Shown here: piece after piece, positions 48,140-60,357 of the stretch
Position numbering within the stretch: the first letter of the stretch is position 1
Layout: each line of letters opens with the position of its first letter
Assembly (NCBI RefSeq): GCF_022605165.1
Contig: NC_063068.1
Span: 2,542,001 to 2,606,000 of the forward strand
DNA length: 64,000 nucleotides
Reading direction: 5' to 3'
DNA from: Purpureocillium takamizusanense
Lineage: Eukaryota; Ascomycota; Sordariomycetes; Hypocreales; Ophiocordycipitaceae
Notes under the pieces: generated by a model
The model's input: only the letters and a program-made list of their open reading frames with translations
Databases searched by the model: none
Told to the model about the DNA's origin: nothing
Program-made: the position numbers and the translations under genes

Positions 48140-48834
48140 CGTCTGGTGCTTCATGTTCTGGGTCAACACAGTCGAGGTGTTGCGAGGCTCCGGCCGGCGC
48201 TCAATGAGGTGATAAGAATAAAGTAGTGAGGGCACGTAGCGTCGCTAGCTATGAGACGACCACATTCTTTAGTACCATTTTCTCAAGGCATGACAAGATT
48301 GGCGAGCCGAACTCGACGTGGATTTGCGTCTGGTTTCAGGTAATGTGCGTGGTTACTCTCACGAGGGCTACTGGTGCCTCAAGCCTTCTGTTTGGTGAGC
48401 GCTCGATGGGACTATTGTCTATTTGAACTATTTGGACCGCGGCGTCAGACCATGTCGTCACTTTCTATGTGTAACAGTTCTAAAGAGTGGCATCTCGAAC
48501 AGATTTTCAGGCTTATCATTGCCTCTGCGTGTGGCAATATCAATGTGCAATTTACCGTTTGAGCGATTTCGCCGGTTATTTATCGCGTCCGTGTACGACG
48601 TGATTCGTAAACTGTACGTCCCATTTGCTCAGCAGCAGGGAGACCATGCAGTTATGTGGCATCCTGTGTTCCCACCAACCCCCTCATCACGGGTGGAACT
48701 TAACAATCAAAATCTTTACCTTAGCACCCAGAGACAAGCTCGCTGACCTCTGCTCTTTTAGCCGACCTCGTGGCAATTCCAGCACGAGGTTGTCATCTTG
48801 CACTCCGCGATCTGCTCGCTCAATAGCTCTCGCC
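48140..48834. other. Intergenic between UstYa gene and M28 protease
   Basis: About 700 bp, still AT-leaning in its first half. No supported gene; small plus-strand ORFs have no recognisable features. Confidence 0.5.
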
Positions 48835-51800
48835 ATGAGGCTGCGTCACTTCATTACTTTCCGACCTCTCTCGGTCACGTTTTGGACAACCATTATATAC
48901 CTCAGTGTTTCAATTCCAATGCTGTACATAGAAGAAGTGGTTCCAGCACCACCGAAGGTTCTTCCGGATGGCATCAGTTTAGCGGAGGCCTGGCAGGACT
49001 TACAGAACATCACGGTTGCATTCCATCCATTCATCAGCCACGAAAATGATCGAGTGCGGCATTACTTTATCACTCGAGTGAAGGAAATTTTGGACCGAAA
49101 TGGAGTATCCTATGCATTTGAAGCGCTGCGCGCGACGGCCACCGGAAGCTCATACATTGAAGACATGTACCTGCCCCCAAGACTTAGATGGGGTGATTGC
49201 TGACCAGCTGCATCAGTCGTGCGAACGTGACAGAAAGCGGCGACTATGAGGTGTCCTCCAAGGGCTCCGCCATCACCGTATTTGATGACCAGATTGCCAA
49301 CTTTACAATGACATATGACGCCGGATCCTACTTGAGCGGCAATGGCAACGGTTCCGGCTCGACATGGACCGCACAGTACTTTGAAGGTAGCAACATCTAT
49401 GTCTATATACGCGGAAAGCAGGATCCGGAGGGCAACTTCTGGAATCGTCAGAACCTCGACAAGCCTTCCATTAACCCTGGCATGGTTCTCGTCAATTGCC
49501 ACTTAGATTCGTAAGTCAACGGCTTAAACTGCGTGCGGCAAGTTTCCACGTCTATTCCTGCTAAGCCCTAATTTAGAGTGGCAACGAGCTACGGAGCGAC
49601 AGATGACGGTATGGCATGCGTCTCTATGCTGCAATTGCTTAGCCACTTTACAACCGACGGCCACCAACTAGAGAATGGGATTGTGCTCTTGTTTAACAAT
49701 GCCGAGGAGGATGGACTACTAGGATCGCGCGCCTTCAGCAGCAGCCCCCTACATCCATTTTGCCGTGCATTCGTGAATCTTGAAGGAGTTGGGGCCGGCG
49801 GCCGTGCGATGCTCTTTCAAGCAACAGACTATGGAGCAGCCAAGGCTTACTCGGGAAACCCTCACCCACTGGGCTCTGTCATTGCTAATGATGGTTACGA
49901 CAGTGGAGCTGTCATGAGTGGCACTGATTACGAAATATTCGCAAATGTCTATGGTTGGAGTGGATTAGACATTGCGTTCTACAAGCCTCGATCGCGCTAC
50001 CACACAGTCGAAGACGACGCGCGACATACCTCGACGGACAGCATTTGGCACATGCTCTCAGCTGCCTTGGCAGCAACTCAGAACCTGTCCCAAAGATCGA
50101 TTGGGGGCTCTGATGATCGAGGGAGCAGACGGCACACTGACAAGGGAGTCTGGTTCGACTGGCTCGGCTGCGTCTGGGTCAGTTTCCGACTCGTCGATCT
50201 CTTTACGTGGTCGACCACTTTGGTGATTGTGACACCTCTGGCTATTGCACTCACCATATACGCACTTGTTAGAAAACGAGCGTGGCATCTTCGAGACATG
50301 GCCTGGGCTGACATCTTTCGCTTTCCACTGGCACTTGCATTTGCCACAACCTTGACCAGTGCTTCATTGGTTGCAGTGGCTAACCTCAACCCATTCATAA
50401 TTTACAGTAGCAGCTACGCCGTGTGAGTGCTTGCGTGAAGAAAAATCCAGCTTTCTCTGTTAACATCGCATAGATGGGCCATGGCGCTGTCATCATGCTA
50501 TCTCGGCATGTGGGTTGTCATGCGCGGATGCTCCGGCAATTCTGCGCTCGTTGTGCAGTCATGGCTATTCGTCGTGATATGGGCATTCCAGGTGTCTGCC
50601 GTGGTGGCCGAAGGCGAGCTGCTAATTGCGTCACTCTATCCGGCCGCTGTTTTTCACTTGGTAGCTTTCCTGTCATTGATGGTTTCCCTGCTAGAGCAGC
50701 TTGGATTACCACGACCGAAAACGATCACCCTAAGATCATGCGACACAAATGGTGGTGAACAGCCCGTCGTTTGCAATGAGAACGAGCGAGAGGATGACGA
50801 TGGCGAATTGGGAGCCGACGATGATGCCCCTGGTCAGGATTGTGCGTCTGCCACGAGGCCGCTGCTTGGAGATCACGGAGGCCCTGCCTGGCTGAAAGAG
50901 GAGGGCCTCATTGCCATCAGCTATCAAAAAGTCGCTTCGAGCGCGGCCGCCTTTATCACAATGTTCAAAGCCTGGCTGCAGCAGTCCTGTGAGGGAGACG
51001 ACCCGGAGTCGAGAAACGCCCCGGGGTGGCTATGGCTTCTGCAGTTCCTCATCCTGGCTCCGGTTCATCTTACTGTCGTCGGAGGCCAAGACCTATCAGC
51101 TGTGTCAGCAATAGCCATGACTGGAGTCGATGGCAGTAGCCTCGCGACCCCATTTATAGTCATTGGCGCCCTCAGTATTGTCATATTCCTTCCACTCGCA
51201 CCGTTCTTCCATCGCATAACGCACCATGTGCCTCTTCTGCTCCTGCTCCTCTTCGTCGGCACTTCGATTTATAACTTGAGCGCGTTTCCATTTTCCGCAA
51301 GCAACCGCTACAAGTTTATTTTCAAGCAGGTGGTCGACCTGGACAGGGGCAGCAATACGGTTATTCTCTCGGGCAGTGAAGAGTATCTCTACCAGATAGT
51401 TGACTCAATTCCGGAAGCAAACAGACAACTCGGATCGACCATATGCCAGCCGACAGTAGAGCGACGCCTCACAGACTGCATCTATGACGCATCTCAGTAC
51501 GTGCCTCAGCTTGAGAACGGTGTGGATCTTGAGGAGTTGATCAAGGTGGAGACGTCAGTGGATGAAGCGACCGCGCATCTACACGTTGACGCCCGGGAAA
51601 CGAGAGGCTGCTGGCTAGATCTCTCACGGCCGATCTTCAACTTCACCATTCAGGGCGGGGCCGGGCTAGATCCGCGACTCGGCCAGAACCCTCCCGGGGG
51701 ACACATACAGCACATCCAAGTCTGGCGGCGGGGGTGGACGGGTGCCTGGAACGTGAGCCTGCAGCTCGTTGAAGACGACATGGAGTCTTCAGGTGCAGAT

Positions 51801-52049
51801 TTGGGAACACAGGCAGGGTTATTGCACGGCCACCCGGATCCGGGAGAGCTGAGGCTCCGAGGCGAGGCGAAAAGGGAATATTCATATCGACCTTTGGAGG
51901 TGACTGCAAGGTGTGTCTGGGGAGACGCAAACGAACCGAAGACGATACCAGCGTTGCGTCGCGTCGAGCAGTATATGCCGCCGTGGGCGATTGCCACCAG
52001 GAGAGGGTTTGGTCTTGTGGAAGTACAGAGGACTTACAAGGTCGTATGA
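48835..52049 (+). CDS. PFF1: M28-family vacuolar membrane protease (Pff1-like)
   Basis: Four exons: 48835-49166, 49217-49510, 49577-50422 and 50474-52049, giving 1015 aa. An N-terminal membrane helix ([17 protein letters not shown]) precedes an M28 zinc-peptidase domain: first ligand region [17 protein letters not shown] (His, Asp), then [11 protein letters not shown] (catalytic Glu and ligand Glu), [15 protein letters not shown], and [11 protein letters not shown] with the last His. About eight further membrane helices and a lumenal C-terminal domain follow, as in yeast Pff1 and Neurospora vacuolar membrane protease. All metal ligands are present, so it should be active. It follows the UstYa gene on the same strand by 700 bp. 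It may be housekeeping, or a peptidase trimming RiPP intermediates; the sequence cannot decide. The first splice (49166 to 49217) is inferred from a frame change and good sites. Confidence 0.88.
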
Positions 52050-52570
52050 GGGAGGACCTAGGTAGGTATGAAGGTCGGTACTGATTGCTATAAGTTAGAT
52101 TAGCAGTTATGGTGACAGGGGCTCGGGCTCGTGGGACAAGCTCTTTCAGCGAAGTTCGGGCAGTGGCTGAGTGAAGACGACGACGACGACACCTAGTTAG
52201 TAGGCTCTCAGTTGCGTTATAGCGCTTCAATTTATTACGGTATCTTCCATGGTGGCTGTTCTGGCTGTCAGTGCTGCACCAGTGCACCGTGTACCGACCT
52301 CACCCCGCCGACTCCACCTTGCGCCTGCGGTGTACTCAGTATACACCATACACCGCCTACCGGCCACGGCTTATCGATAAGGACCTCCAAAAAATTGTCT
52401 GCTGCTTTTCCTGGCCGTGGACCTTCAAGAAAAAATTCGGTGCTGGTCTGTCGCCGGGTATCGTGAAGGACCAACACCAGCGCCGACGGCACGCTTTCAA
52501 CTGCCGCCACCACCCATCTCCGCCCTGTCGCTCTCGACTTTCGGCTCGTGAGCCCGAAAGCCTTGCAGCC
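52050..52570. promoter_or_regulatory. M28 protease 3' end and UTP10 promoter
   Basis: About 520 bp between tandem plus-strand genes. A palindromic-looking GTGTACTCAGTATACAC lies near 52330-52347. No supported gene. Confidence 0.45.
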
Positions 52571-55500
52571 ATGGCGACGTCTCTCGCTGCGCAGTTGGCG
52601 CAGATCGCCGCCAATTCCAAGGCCACACTCAACGTCAAGGCCCAAAAGGCGGCGCACTCCAAGTCTCTAATCTGGGAGCCCCGAGTCGCCGCGACACAGA
52701 GCTACCAGACACTCTACACGACATGTTACACTGGGTTCGAAGAGCTGTGTCAGCTTGACTCCCGCTTTGCACACTTTCAGTCATCAATCTTCAGCCCGGA
52801 GAGCCAAGATCAGGACCGAACCCAGCTCACGGCAGCCGAGAATGAGGAGCTGGATCGCCAAATTGAGGCGTTTTTGCGCTTGGCTGGGAGCCGCTTGCGG
52901 CTTATGCCGGCGATTAAGTCCGTAGAATGGCTTATTCGGCGTTTTCGGTACGTTCATGGCTCTCGCACGCCAACTGCAGCCCGCCACTGACACAAGTTGC
53001 AGCATCCACGAAGACAATACTACTGTTCTTCTTCTGACGTTCCTCCCGTACCATTCCATTCCGACCTTTGCTACGCTGTTGTCCATACTTCCTGCCAGGA
53101 TTCCCCACGAGTTCCGATTCCTCGATCCCTATGTTAGATCTCTCACACCCCCGCCGAGATCCGTCCTTGTCCACCAGGCCATTCATCGCCCTGAATTTCT
53201 TACGGCCTTCTCCGAATATACACTTGAGTCATGCCGGAAGCAGTTCCAGCACCCTGCGCTCATCACATTCTGGGCCGGTCTTATGACAGAGGCCGTGAAT
53301 GGGCTGCTCGACCGGACGCGATCGGGAAGGGCAGCCGTGCAGAGTGAAAACACTCAGGCCCTGCTTCACCGGGTTGGCCCCGTGTTTGCCGAAGCTCTGA
53401 CTCTAAAAAAAATACCCAGTCTTCAAATTGCCTCTTATATGGCCCTCGCGGTTTTCGTCTCCAAGGCGAACCTCGAAGACATCGCTGTTACGGCTTTTAT
53501 GCAGCAGCTGGTACTTGGCTGGACAAATGATACCGTTAGGCCTGGTCTCGTTTGCCTGGCCATCATGGCTCAGTTCAGGTCTGCAAAACAGATGAATAGC
53601 AAAGTCACCAAGGCGCTCATGAAGGTGTCGGATATTGGGCCTCTTTTGGTAGAAATTGGTCAGGATCGAAGGATCGACAAGCTCGCCAATGGCCTCTGTC
53701 TGGCACTCATCGAGCGATTCACCAAGAAAGGCGACTCGCGTGGTCTGCCGACAATCATGGCGATACTGAGTAGCCAGGTTCTTAAAGAGAAGCAAATCGC
53801 CGTCATTTTTAAGGCGTTGGTTCTTACAGCTCTCAAGCTTGACGACAGCAACGACGAAGATGGCCAACTGCGCCGGGAGCTCGGGTCGGCTCTCATTGCC
53901 TTGTCTCAAACCTCAGGACAATCTGGAGAGATTATTCAATCGGTCATACAGGACGTCGAATTCGACATTGAAGAGTTGGAACTGAAGCTAGACCTTTCGT
54001 TTCGCACCAGAAAGCTGCCCAATGCCAGCCCTGAGGTTGCACAGGTCAGCGAGGGCTTGCCCAAACCCCAAAGCCCGCAAGCTCTTGAGGCAGCGGTGGA
54101 CGAGTTGTCGTCACGCAAAGAGTCGCTGTCTCCGTGCCTCCTGCCTCAACCAAACGAAATATTCGATGAGTTCACCCACCTCTTCTTTACGATTGTCTCG
54201 GAGCAAGCAAAGAACAGCAAAGCCCTGGACAAATTTGACCAGAGCGCCAAGCTTCGACGCTCATCAGCATTCAAAGACTGCACCTACTTCAGCTTCTTCG
54301 TCCGCATTTGGTGCGGCCCATACCCGGCGCTGGCGCGGATGGCAGCCTTGAACATGGTCAAGAACCGCCTTAAAACTACCGACGATGGGAAGTTGGACAT
54401 GCAGGCTCTTGTACCCTACTGTGTGGCTGCACTGGGCGATCCGTCGAAGCGAGTCCGCCAGGCAGCAGCCGAGTTGATCACAGTCTTGACGAGTCTGTAC
54501 GCCATTCCAGTTGCAGCCAAGTCTATGAAGACTTGGGGCGCCGGGACCTTATATGGCAAGGCAAAAGACGGCTCTTCCCTGGGGGCTGATGTGACAGCAA
54601 AGATGCTTCATCTGCAAATATTACCAAGCATAGAGGAGTGTATCATGGACTTCAGCCACATCACCTCTGTCATAACTTCTGCTATCGAGCAAGGCAAATA
54701 CCAGACAGTGCCAGAATCGGCTCTCGACAAGAAGGATCATATGAGCCAATCGGCAAGGTTGGCTTTATTGGTATTCTTCGCGGCGCATGTCAATCTCACG
54801 CCGCTTGTTATGGTCAAGCAGAGACTTCTCAACACACTCAATCAGGTCCGGGCGGTCGGATCAACTACAAGAACCCAGCTGCTGTTGCCGACTCTGCAGT
54901 GGTGGGTCAGCCTAACGGAGGAAGACACTGCCAAGGTCTGCCGTTCGGAGCAACTAGACAGGGCTGAACTGGATGCTCGATTTGTCGACATTGTCGTCTC
55001 GAACGACAACAATGGTTTGGAATACTTTTTCAAGGTTTTGAAAGATCCGTCCAAACAAGAAAAGTCCGACCTTTTGCGCGCAATATTTGCCCGGGTGCGG
55101 AAGATGTGGCCAGCCATGAAAGACGATACCAAGTTCATGGTAGCCGAGCAGCTGCTGGGAATTTCTCAATCGCCCATCTCGGAGCCCGATTCAGTGGTGC
55201 CTGGTGAAGCTGCCGATGTGCTCCGGGCTGTGCCGCTCACCACCAACATCCTATCCTTCTTCCTTGACTCGATCCAGACTGGCACCAAGATGATCACGGA
55301 GCCTCCGCCAAACAAGAGACGACGCACGAGCTCGTCGGATGGAAATCGCGGCCTGATCACCCAGATGACGCCGGAGCTGAGCCAGGCGTTGCGCAAGGTG
55401 ACATTTGTCCTCCAGCTTGTCGAGAACTCAGATCCCGTGTCTCACCCCCAGCTATTGGACGGACTGTTCACTGCCCTGTCCGAGCTGCAACATTTTAGGA

Positions 55501-58093
55501 CGGTCGTTGGCTCGGAGCTTGGCTATCTTCAAAACCTCATATTGAGAAGCCTTCTTGCCATGATGCCCGCCTACCGAGACAACAAGAGCCTCAAGATCGA
55601 CAGCTCTGGTGGCTACGGAGACTTGCTCGTTAATTGCATTCAGAAATCGTCCAGCCCGGTGGTTCAGAATGCTGCGTTATTGTTGGTGGCCAATCTCGCC
55701 ACAACGGCACCCAATCTGGTACTGCACAGCGTCATGCCCATTTTCACCTTTATGGGCACCTCAGTGCTCCGGCAGAGCGACGACTACTCGGCTCATGTTG
55801 TCTCCCAAACGATCAAGGAAGTTGTGCCGCCACTGATTGAGTCCTTGCGCCAAGGCAAGAAGAGCCCGGTTGCTGGTGCCTGCGATATACTTGTCAGCTT
55901 CACGACAGCGTACGAACATATTCCAGCGCACAGGAGACTCGGCCTCTTTGTGGCCTTGGTGGAGACCTTGGGCCCGAGAGACTTCTTGTTCGCGCTCATT
56001 AGCATGCTGGTCGACCGATACGACACCAGCGACGCTCTCCTACACTTTGTAGTAGATCTGCTGAACAGCTTCAGCACAGAGATCCAGCTTGAGTCTTTTG
56101 TCAAGTTGTTGGATCTTGTTGCTGATCTCTTCAAGCCAAAACCGGGCATCGCGTTTGTCCTGCTCGGCATCAGTGAGGACCGAGAGGACAAAAACATCGA
56201 CAAGATTGCTCTGCGCCAGCTGTCCGCTCTGCCTAGCTTCTTGGCCAGCAAGAAGTTGAAGGGACAGGTTGGTAAGCTCGTTGGTCGCGACGATATGGAG
56301 GCCTCCGAGGTTCGAGAGCTGTACTCTCTGCTACTGGAAAACCTCCTCGTTCTGGCAGACACGGTCAAGGCGAATAAGGCACTACACGGACGGTGCGGGG
56401 CTTCTCTATCGAACCTCCTCAACCTTCTTTCGATCGGCGAGTTCATCAAGTCGGTAGAGAATCTGCTCGATCGTCCCGACATGGGTCTTCGCCAAAAGGT
56501 CCTCCGTGCCTTGGAAGTGCGCGTAGAGACGGAGAGCAACACGGACGCAGCTTCCAGGCAGGCCTTGTTAGCCTTCTTGCCCCAGCTCACTGCGGCGATT
56601 CGGGAGTCGTCAGACATTCGATACAAGCACACTGCGGTCACTTGTGTCGACAAGATCGCAGAAAAGTACGGCAAGAAAGATGTCGAGGCAGTTGTCGCTG
56701 CGGCTGCCACCATTGCCGGAGAGCATTGCCTTGGACAGGACGAAAGACGGCTTCGGGTCATGGCTTTGCTGTGTCTCACTTCCCTCGTCGATGTTCTGCA
56801 GGATGCCATCGTCCCTGTCTTGCCTGTCGCTATCCCGCAAGCCGTTCAATACCTGGACAAGAGCCTGCAGAGCGAGAGCATGGACGAGGAGCTTCACTCT
56901 GCATGCTATGGCTTCATCAGCTCTTTGGCGGAGCATCTACCGTACATGTTGTCAACGTACACGGATCGGGTGCTGGCGATCTCGAACAAGTCGGCCGAGG
57001 CCGGGCTGGGCGAGGAGACCAACGAGAGCCGAACCAGCTGCCTCGGGTTCCTGGCCCGGCGGCTCGACGCAAAGGACATTTTCACGAGCTTGGACAAGAA
57101 TTGGGAGCAAGCCATGTCAGCAGGGTTTTCGGTAAGACGGAGCGTCACATGTCGAAGAGAGGGGCCCACGCTAATCAATCTGGGTAGGCAATTCTCGAAT
57201 TTCTCTATATGCTGGGGGTAGCGATCGACAAGCACCCTAAATCCGCCATCACCAAGCATGCAACTCTGCTCACAAGCACGCTTCTCCGGGCATTCGATGT
57301 GCGCCGTCGCACTCATGTCACGGGGGGGAGGGACGTGGCTGCGTTGCAGCAATTAGCGAAGATCGAGTCCGGGGTTAACGAAAAGGCTTTGAAGATGATT
57401 TACAAACTCAACGATGCCGCCTTCCGGCCCATCTTCGTACAGATGATCGAGTGGACGGCGACTGGGCTGCCTAAATCTGACAAGACTGGGCGAGCGCTCC
57501 GCCAGTACAGCGTCTACGGCTTCTTGCAGAGTTTCTTCTCACAACTCAAGTCGATCGTGACAAACTATGCGACGTACGTGGTAGATGACGCCGTCAAGAT
57601 CCTGGGGGCTGCCAATGTCAGAGTTGTTGAAGAGCGAGAGTTGTGGAACCGCGTTCTTCAGACTTTGGAGACATGCTTCGAGCATGACCAGGACGACTTT
57701 TGGCAGGCGCCATCACACTTTGGCGCTATTGCACCGGTGCTGATGCAGCAGTTCCTCCACGCGACGTCTCTAGACGTCAATGAGAGGCTCGTGCCGGCGG
57801 TCGTTAGCCTTGCCGGGGCGGCGGATTCCCAGGCCCATCAAAAGGAGCTCAACTCGTCACTGATGAAGCACCTCAAGTCGGAGCAGACGGCGGTGCGACT
57901 GGCGGCGGTCAAGTGCGAGCAGGCACTAACGGATCGCCTGGGTGAGGAGTGGCTGTCAATGCTGCACGAGATGCTGCCTCGCATCAGCGAACTACAGGAG
58001 GACGATGACGAGGTTGTGGAGCGAGAGACACATAGGTGGATCGTCAAGATCGAGGAAGTGCTGGGCGAAAGTCTCGACTCGATGCTGCAGTAA
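52571..58093 (+). CDS. UTP10: U3 snoRNP protein Utp10 (HEAT-repeat)
   Basis: Three exons, 52571-52947, 53003-57131 and 57188-58093, give 1803 aa, the usual Utp10 length. The start MATSLAAQLAQIAANSKATLN is conserved, and so is the N-terminal block SLIWEPRVAATQSYQTLYTTCYTGFEEL and LRLAGSRLRLMPAIKSVEWLIRRFRIHE. The rest is helical repeats of the HEAT type, with a basic insert near residue 895 (NKRRRTSSSDGN) that could be a nuclear signal. The C-terminal BP28CT-type region (about 1500-1700) ends with acidic residues before EVLGESLDSMLQ. Utp10 is part of the t-UTP/UTP-A complex of the small-subunit processome and links rRNA transcription to 18S processing in the nucleolus. Confidence 0.95.
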
Positions 58094-58783
58094 TTGATGG
58101 AGCGGGAGTGTTGCTAAGCGGCATGTGAGCAAGAAGGTGGTCGCATGTGTAAAAAAGACGGCGAGGAACAACGATATCGGGTAAGATAGGACTGCACATT
58201 CCCGGACAGAGTGGGATGCCACAGGGGCGAGCAAGGAGCTGCCGCTCGCAACACATAGAAAACTACGTTTGTTGTATACAGCATTTGGTTGCAACCCTTT
58301 CAGACTCTGCTCGGTTCCTGTGGCAATCAGTGAGGGAGGCGGCATGTGTCGGGAGCGCCGGCGGTCCTGGTGGGTTCACAGGGTCCGGAGTCCGCATTGT
58401 CCGAAGTGGGCGAGGCGCCGACACGGTGGCTGGACTTCCGGTCCCGATGAATTATCGTAAAGAGGACCTCGTGAGCGACCCCCGATTTCGCGCAATGGTG
58501 CGTACACATGGTAACGAGAAACAGAGGAAGAGTTACAGTCACGGCGGAGTGGGGTTGGGAGCATTTGGCAATCATGTCCAGTCGATTGGTGCACCTGCGA
58601 TTATCTTTCCTTGTTGACGGATGGGTGGTGCAGCTGATGTCATGCCGAGGCCACCGAGCCGCGAAAGCTTAAATAAAAAGTCGAGGTGCAACTTCCTCGT
58701 ACAGTGACCATCTGGCGGATAAGCACAATATACGGAAGGCGCGACACTTGAATCTCATTTCGCACCATTGAGAAGGCGCGACC
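58094..58783. other. Intergenic, no supported gene
   Basis: About 690 bp between UTP10 and the NADH dehydrogenase gene. A 133-codon plus frame at 58216-58617 has no recognisable motif. The right end should be the promoter of the next gene. Confidence 0.5.
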
Positions 58784-60357
58784 ATGCCCGGGCTCACTCG
58801 GCTGCAGTGTCGCTCTCTGATGCGACTCTCCGGACGTGCCACTCCCATCGCGCGCCAACAAGTCACTAACAAAACGCCGCCGGCAAGGCACGCCTCCTCG
58901 CAAGCGGCGTCTAATGGTAAGCTCGGCTCTCTTGCCATCATTGGCCGTCTCTCCATCCGCTGCTAAGCCGATTCGCTTTCCAAGGATCCAAGGAACGCAT
59001 CGTCATTCTCGGCTCCGGGTGGGCAGGGTACGCCGTCGGCCGCACTCTAAAACCCTCGACGGCAACCCGTATCCTCATCTCACCTCGATCCCACTTCGTC
59101 TTCACGCCTCTGCTAGCTTCGACGTCTGTCGGCACGCTCGAGTTTCGAGCTGCCATCGAGCCCGTCCGCCGCCTCAACCTCGATGAGTTCCATCAGGCGT
59201 GGGCATCCGACATTGACTTTCAGCGCAAAGTCATTCGCGTTGAGGCGAATACGCGTGGCGATGTCGGCGCGGTGACGGGCATCCAGCTGACCAAGGGCAC
59301 CGAGTTCGAAGTGCCTTACGACAAACTCGTCCTCGCAGTCGGCTGCTACAGCCAGACGTTTGGCATCGAGGGCGTCAAAGAGCATGCCTGCTTCCTGCGC
59401 GACATCGGCGACGCGCGCATCATTCGTCTCAAGGTCCTGGCCGCCTTCGAAAAGGCAAGCTTGCCTACCACGAGCGACGAAGAGCGGCACAAGCTACTGC
59501 ACTTTGCCGTCGTCGGTGGAGGGCCCACTGGCATTGAGTTTGCTGCCGAGCTGCACGACTTGGTGAGAGATGACTTGTCAAAGCTCTTTCCCGATCTGAA
59601 GCGCTTCGTCGCCATCACCATCTACGACATTGCACCAAAGGTCCTACCCATGTTCGATCAGAGCTTGGCCAACTACGCCACCGAGATGTTTCGACGTCAG
59701 GGCATCACCGTCAAGACTGAGCATCACCTGCAACGGATACGGCGAGAGGGTGACCATCTCATGTTGAAGGCGAAGGAGCTGCCGGAAGAGGTCGGGGCCG
59801 GTGTTGTCGTCTGGAGCACGGGCCTGACCCAGAATCCGCTGACGAGTCTATTGTTGGGCCGCGAGATCGACGGCCTGGGCAAGATCGCCAAAGACCCACG
59901 GACAGGCGGCATCGTCACGGATGAGCACATGCGCGTGCAGCTCGAGCCTCTGCAGGCAAAGGTATCCACAGCGCCTTCGGCCGCGGAATCACCCACCACA
60001 CCGCTGCCAGACGTCTTTGCGGTGGGCGATTGCACCGCCGTCAAGGGGCGCAACTACCCGGCCACGGCCCAAGTGGCCAGCCAGCAGGCGGCGTACTTAG
60101 CCAAGCAGCTCAACAAGGGCGAGGCCAACTCATCGTCGTCAGCCCCTTTCAAGTTCCGCAACTTAGGCACCATGGCATACCTGGGCAGCTGGCGGGCCAT
60201 CCACCAGAGCGGCAAGGACGAGCTCAAGGGCCGCGCGGCCTGGATTCTGTGGCGGACGGCGTACCTTACCAAGAGCATGAGCATCAAGAACAAGATCATG
60301 ATTCCGGTATACTGGCTGATTACCTGGCTTTTCGGACGGGATATCTCAAGGTTTTAA
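58784..60357 (+). CDS. Type II alternative NADH:ubiquinone oxidoreductase
   Basis: Two exons, 58784-58916 and 58985-60357, give 501 aa. The first 40 residues are Arg- and Ser-rich with no acids: a mitochondrial targeting sequence. The FAD-binding loop GSGWAG is at 54-59 in ERIVILGSGWAGY; the NADH-binding loop GGGPTG lies near 220 in FAVVGGGPTGIEFAAEL; the second FAD segment LPDVFAVGDC is C-terminal. The end, with FRNLGTMAYLGSWRAI and PVYWLITWLFGRDISRF, is the amphipathic membrane-anchoring helix region of NDI1/NDE enzymes. It passes electrons from NADH to ubiquinone without pumping protons. No EF-hand insert is present. Whether it faces the matrix (NDI) or the intermembrane space (NDE) cannot be told. 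Confidence 0.92.

Noticed and set aside
58216..58617. 133-codon plus-strand ORF between UTP10 and the NADH dehydrogenase gene
   Set aside because: No domain, no signal peptide and no splice pattern; probably UTR and promoter sequence.
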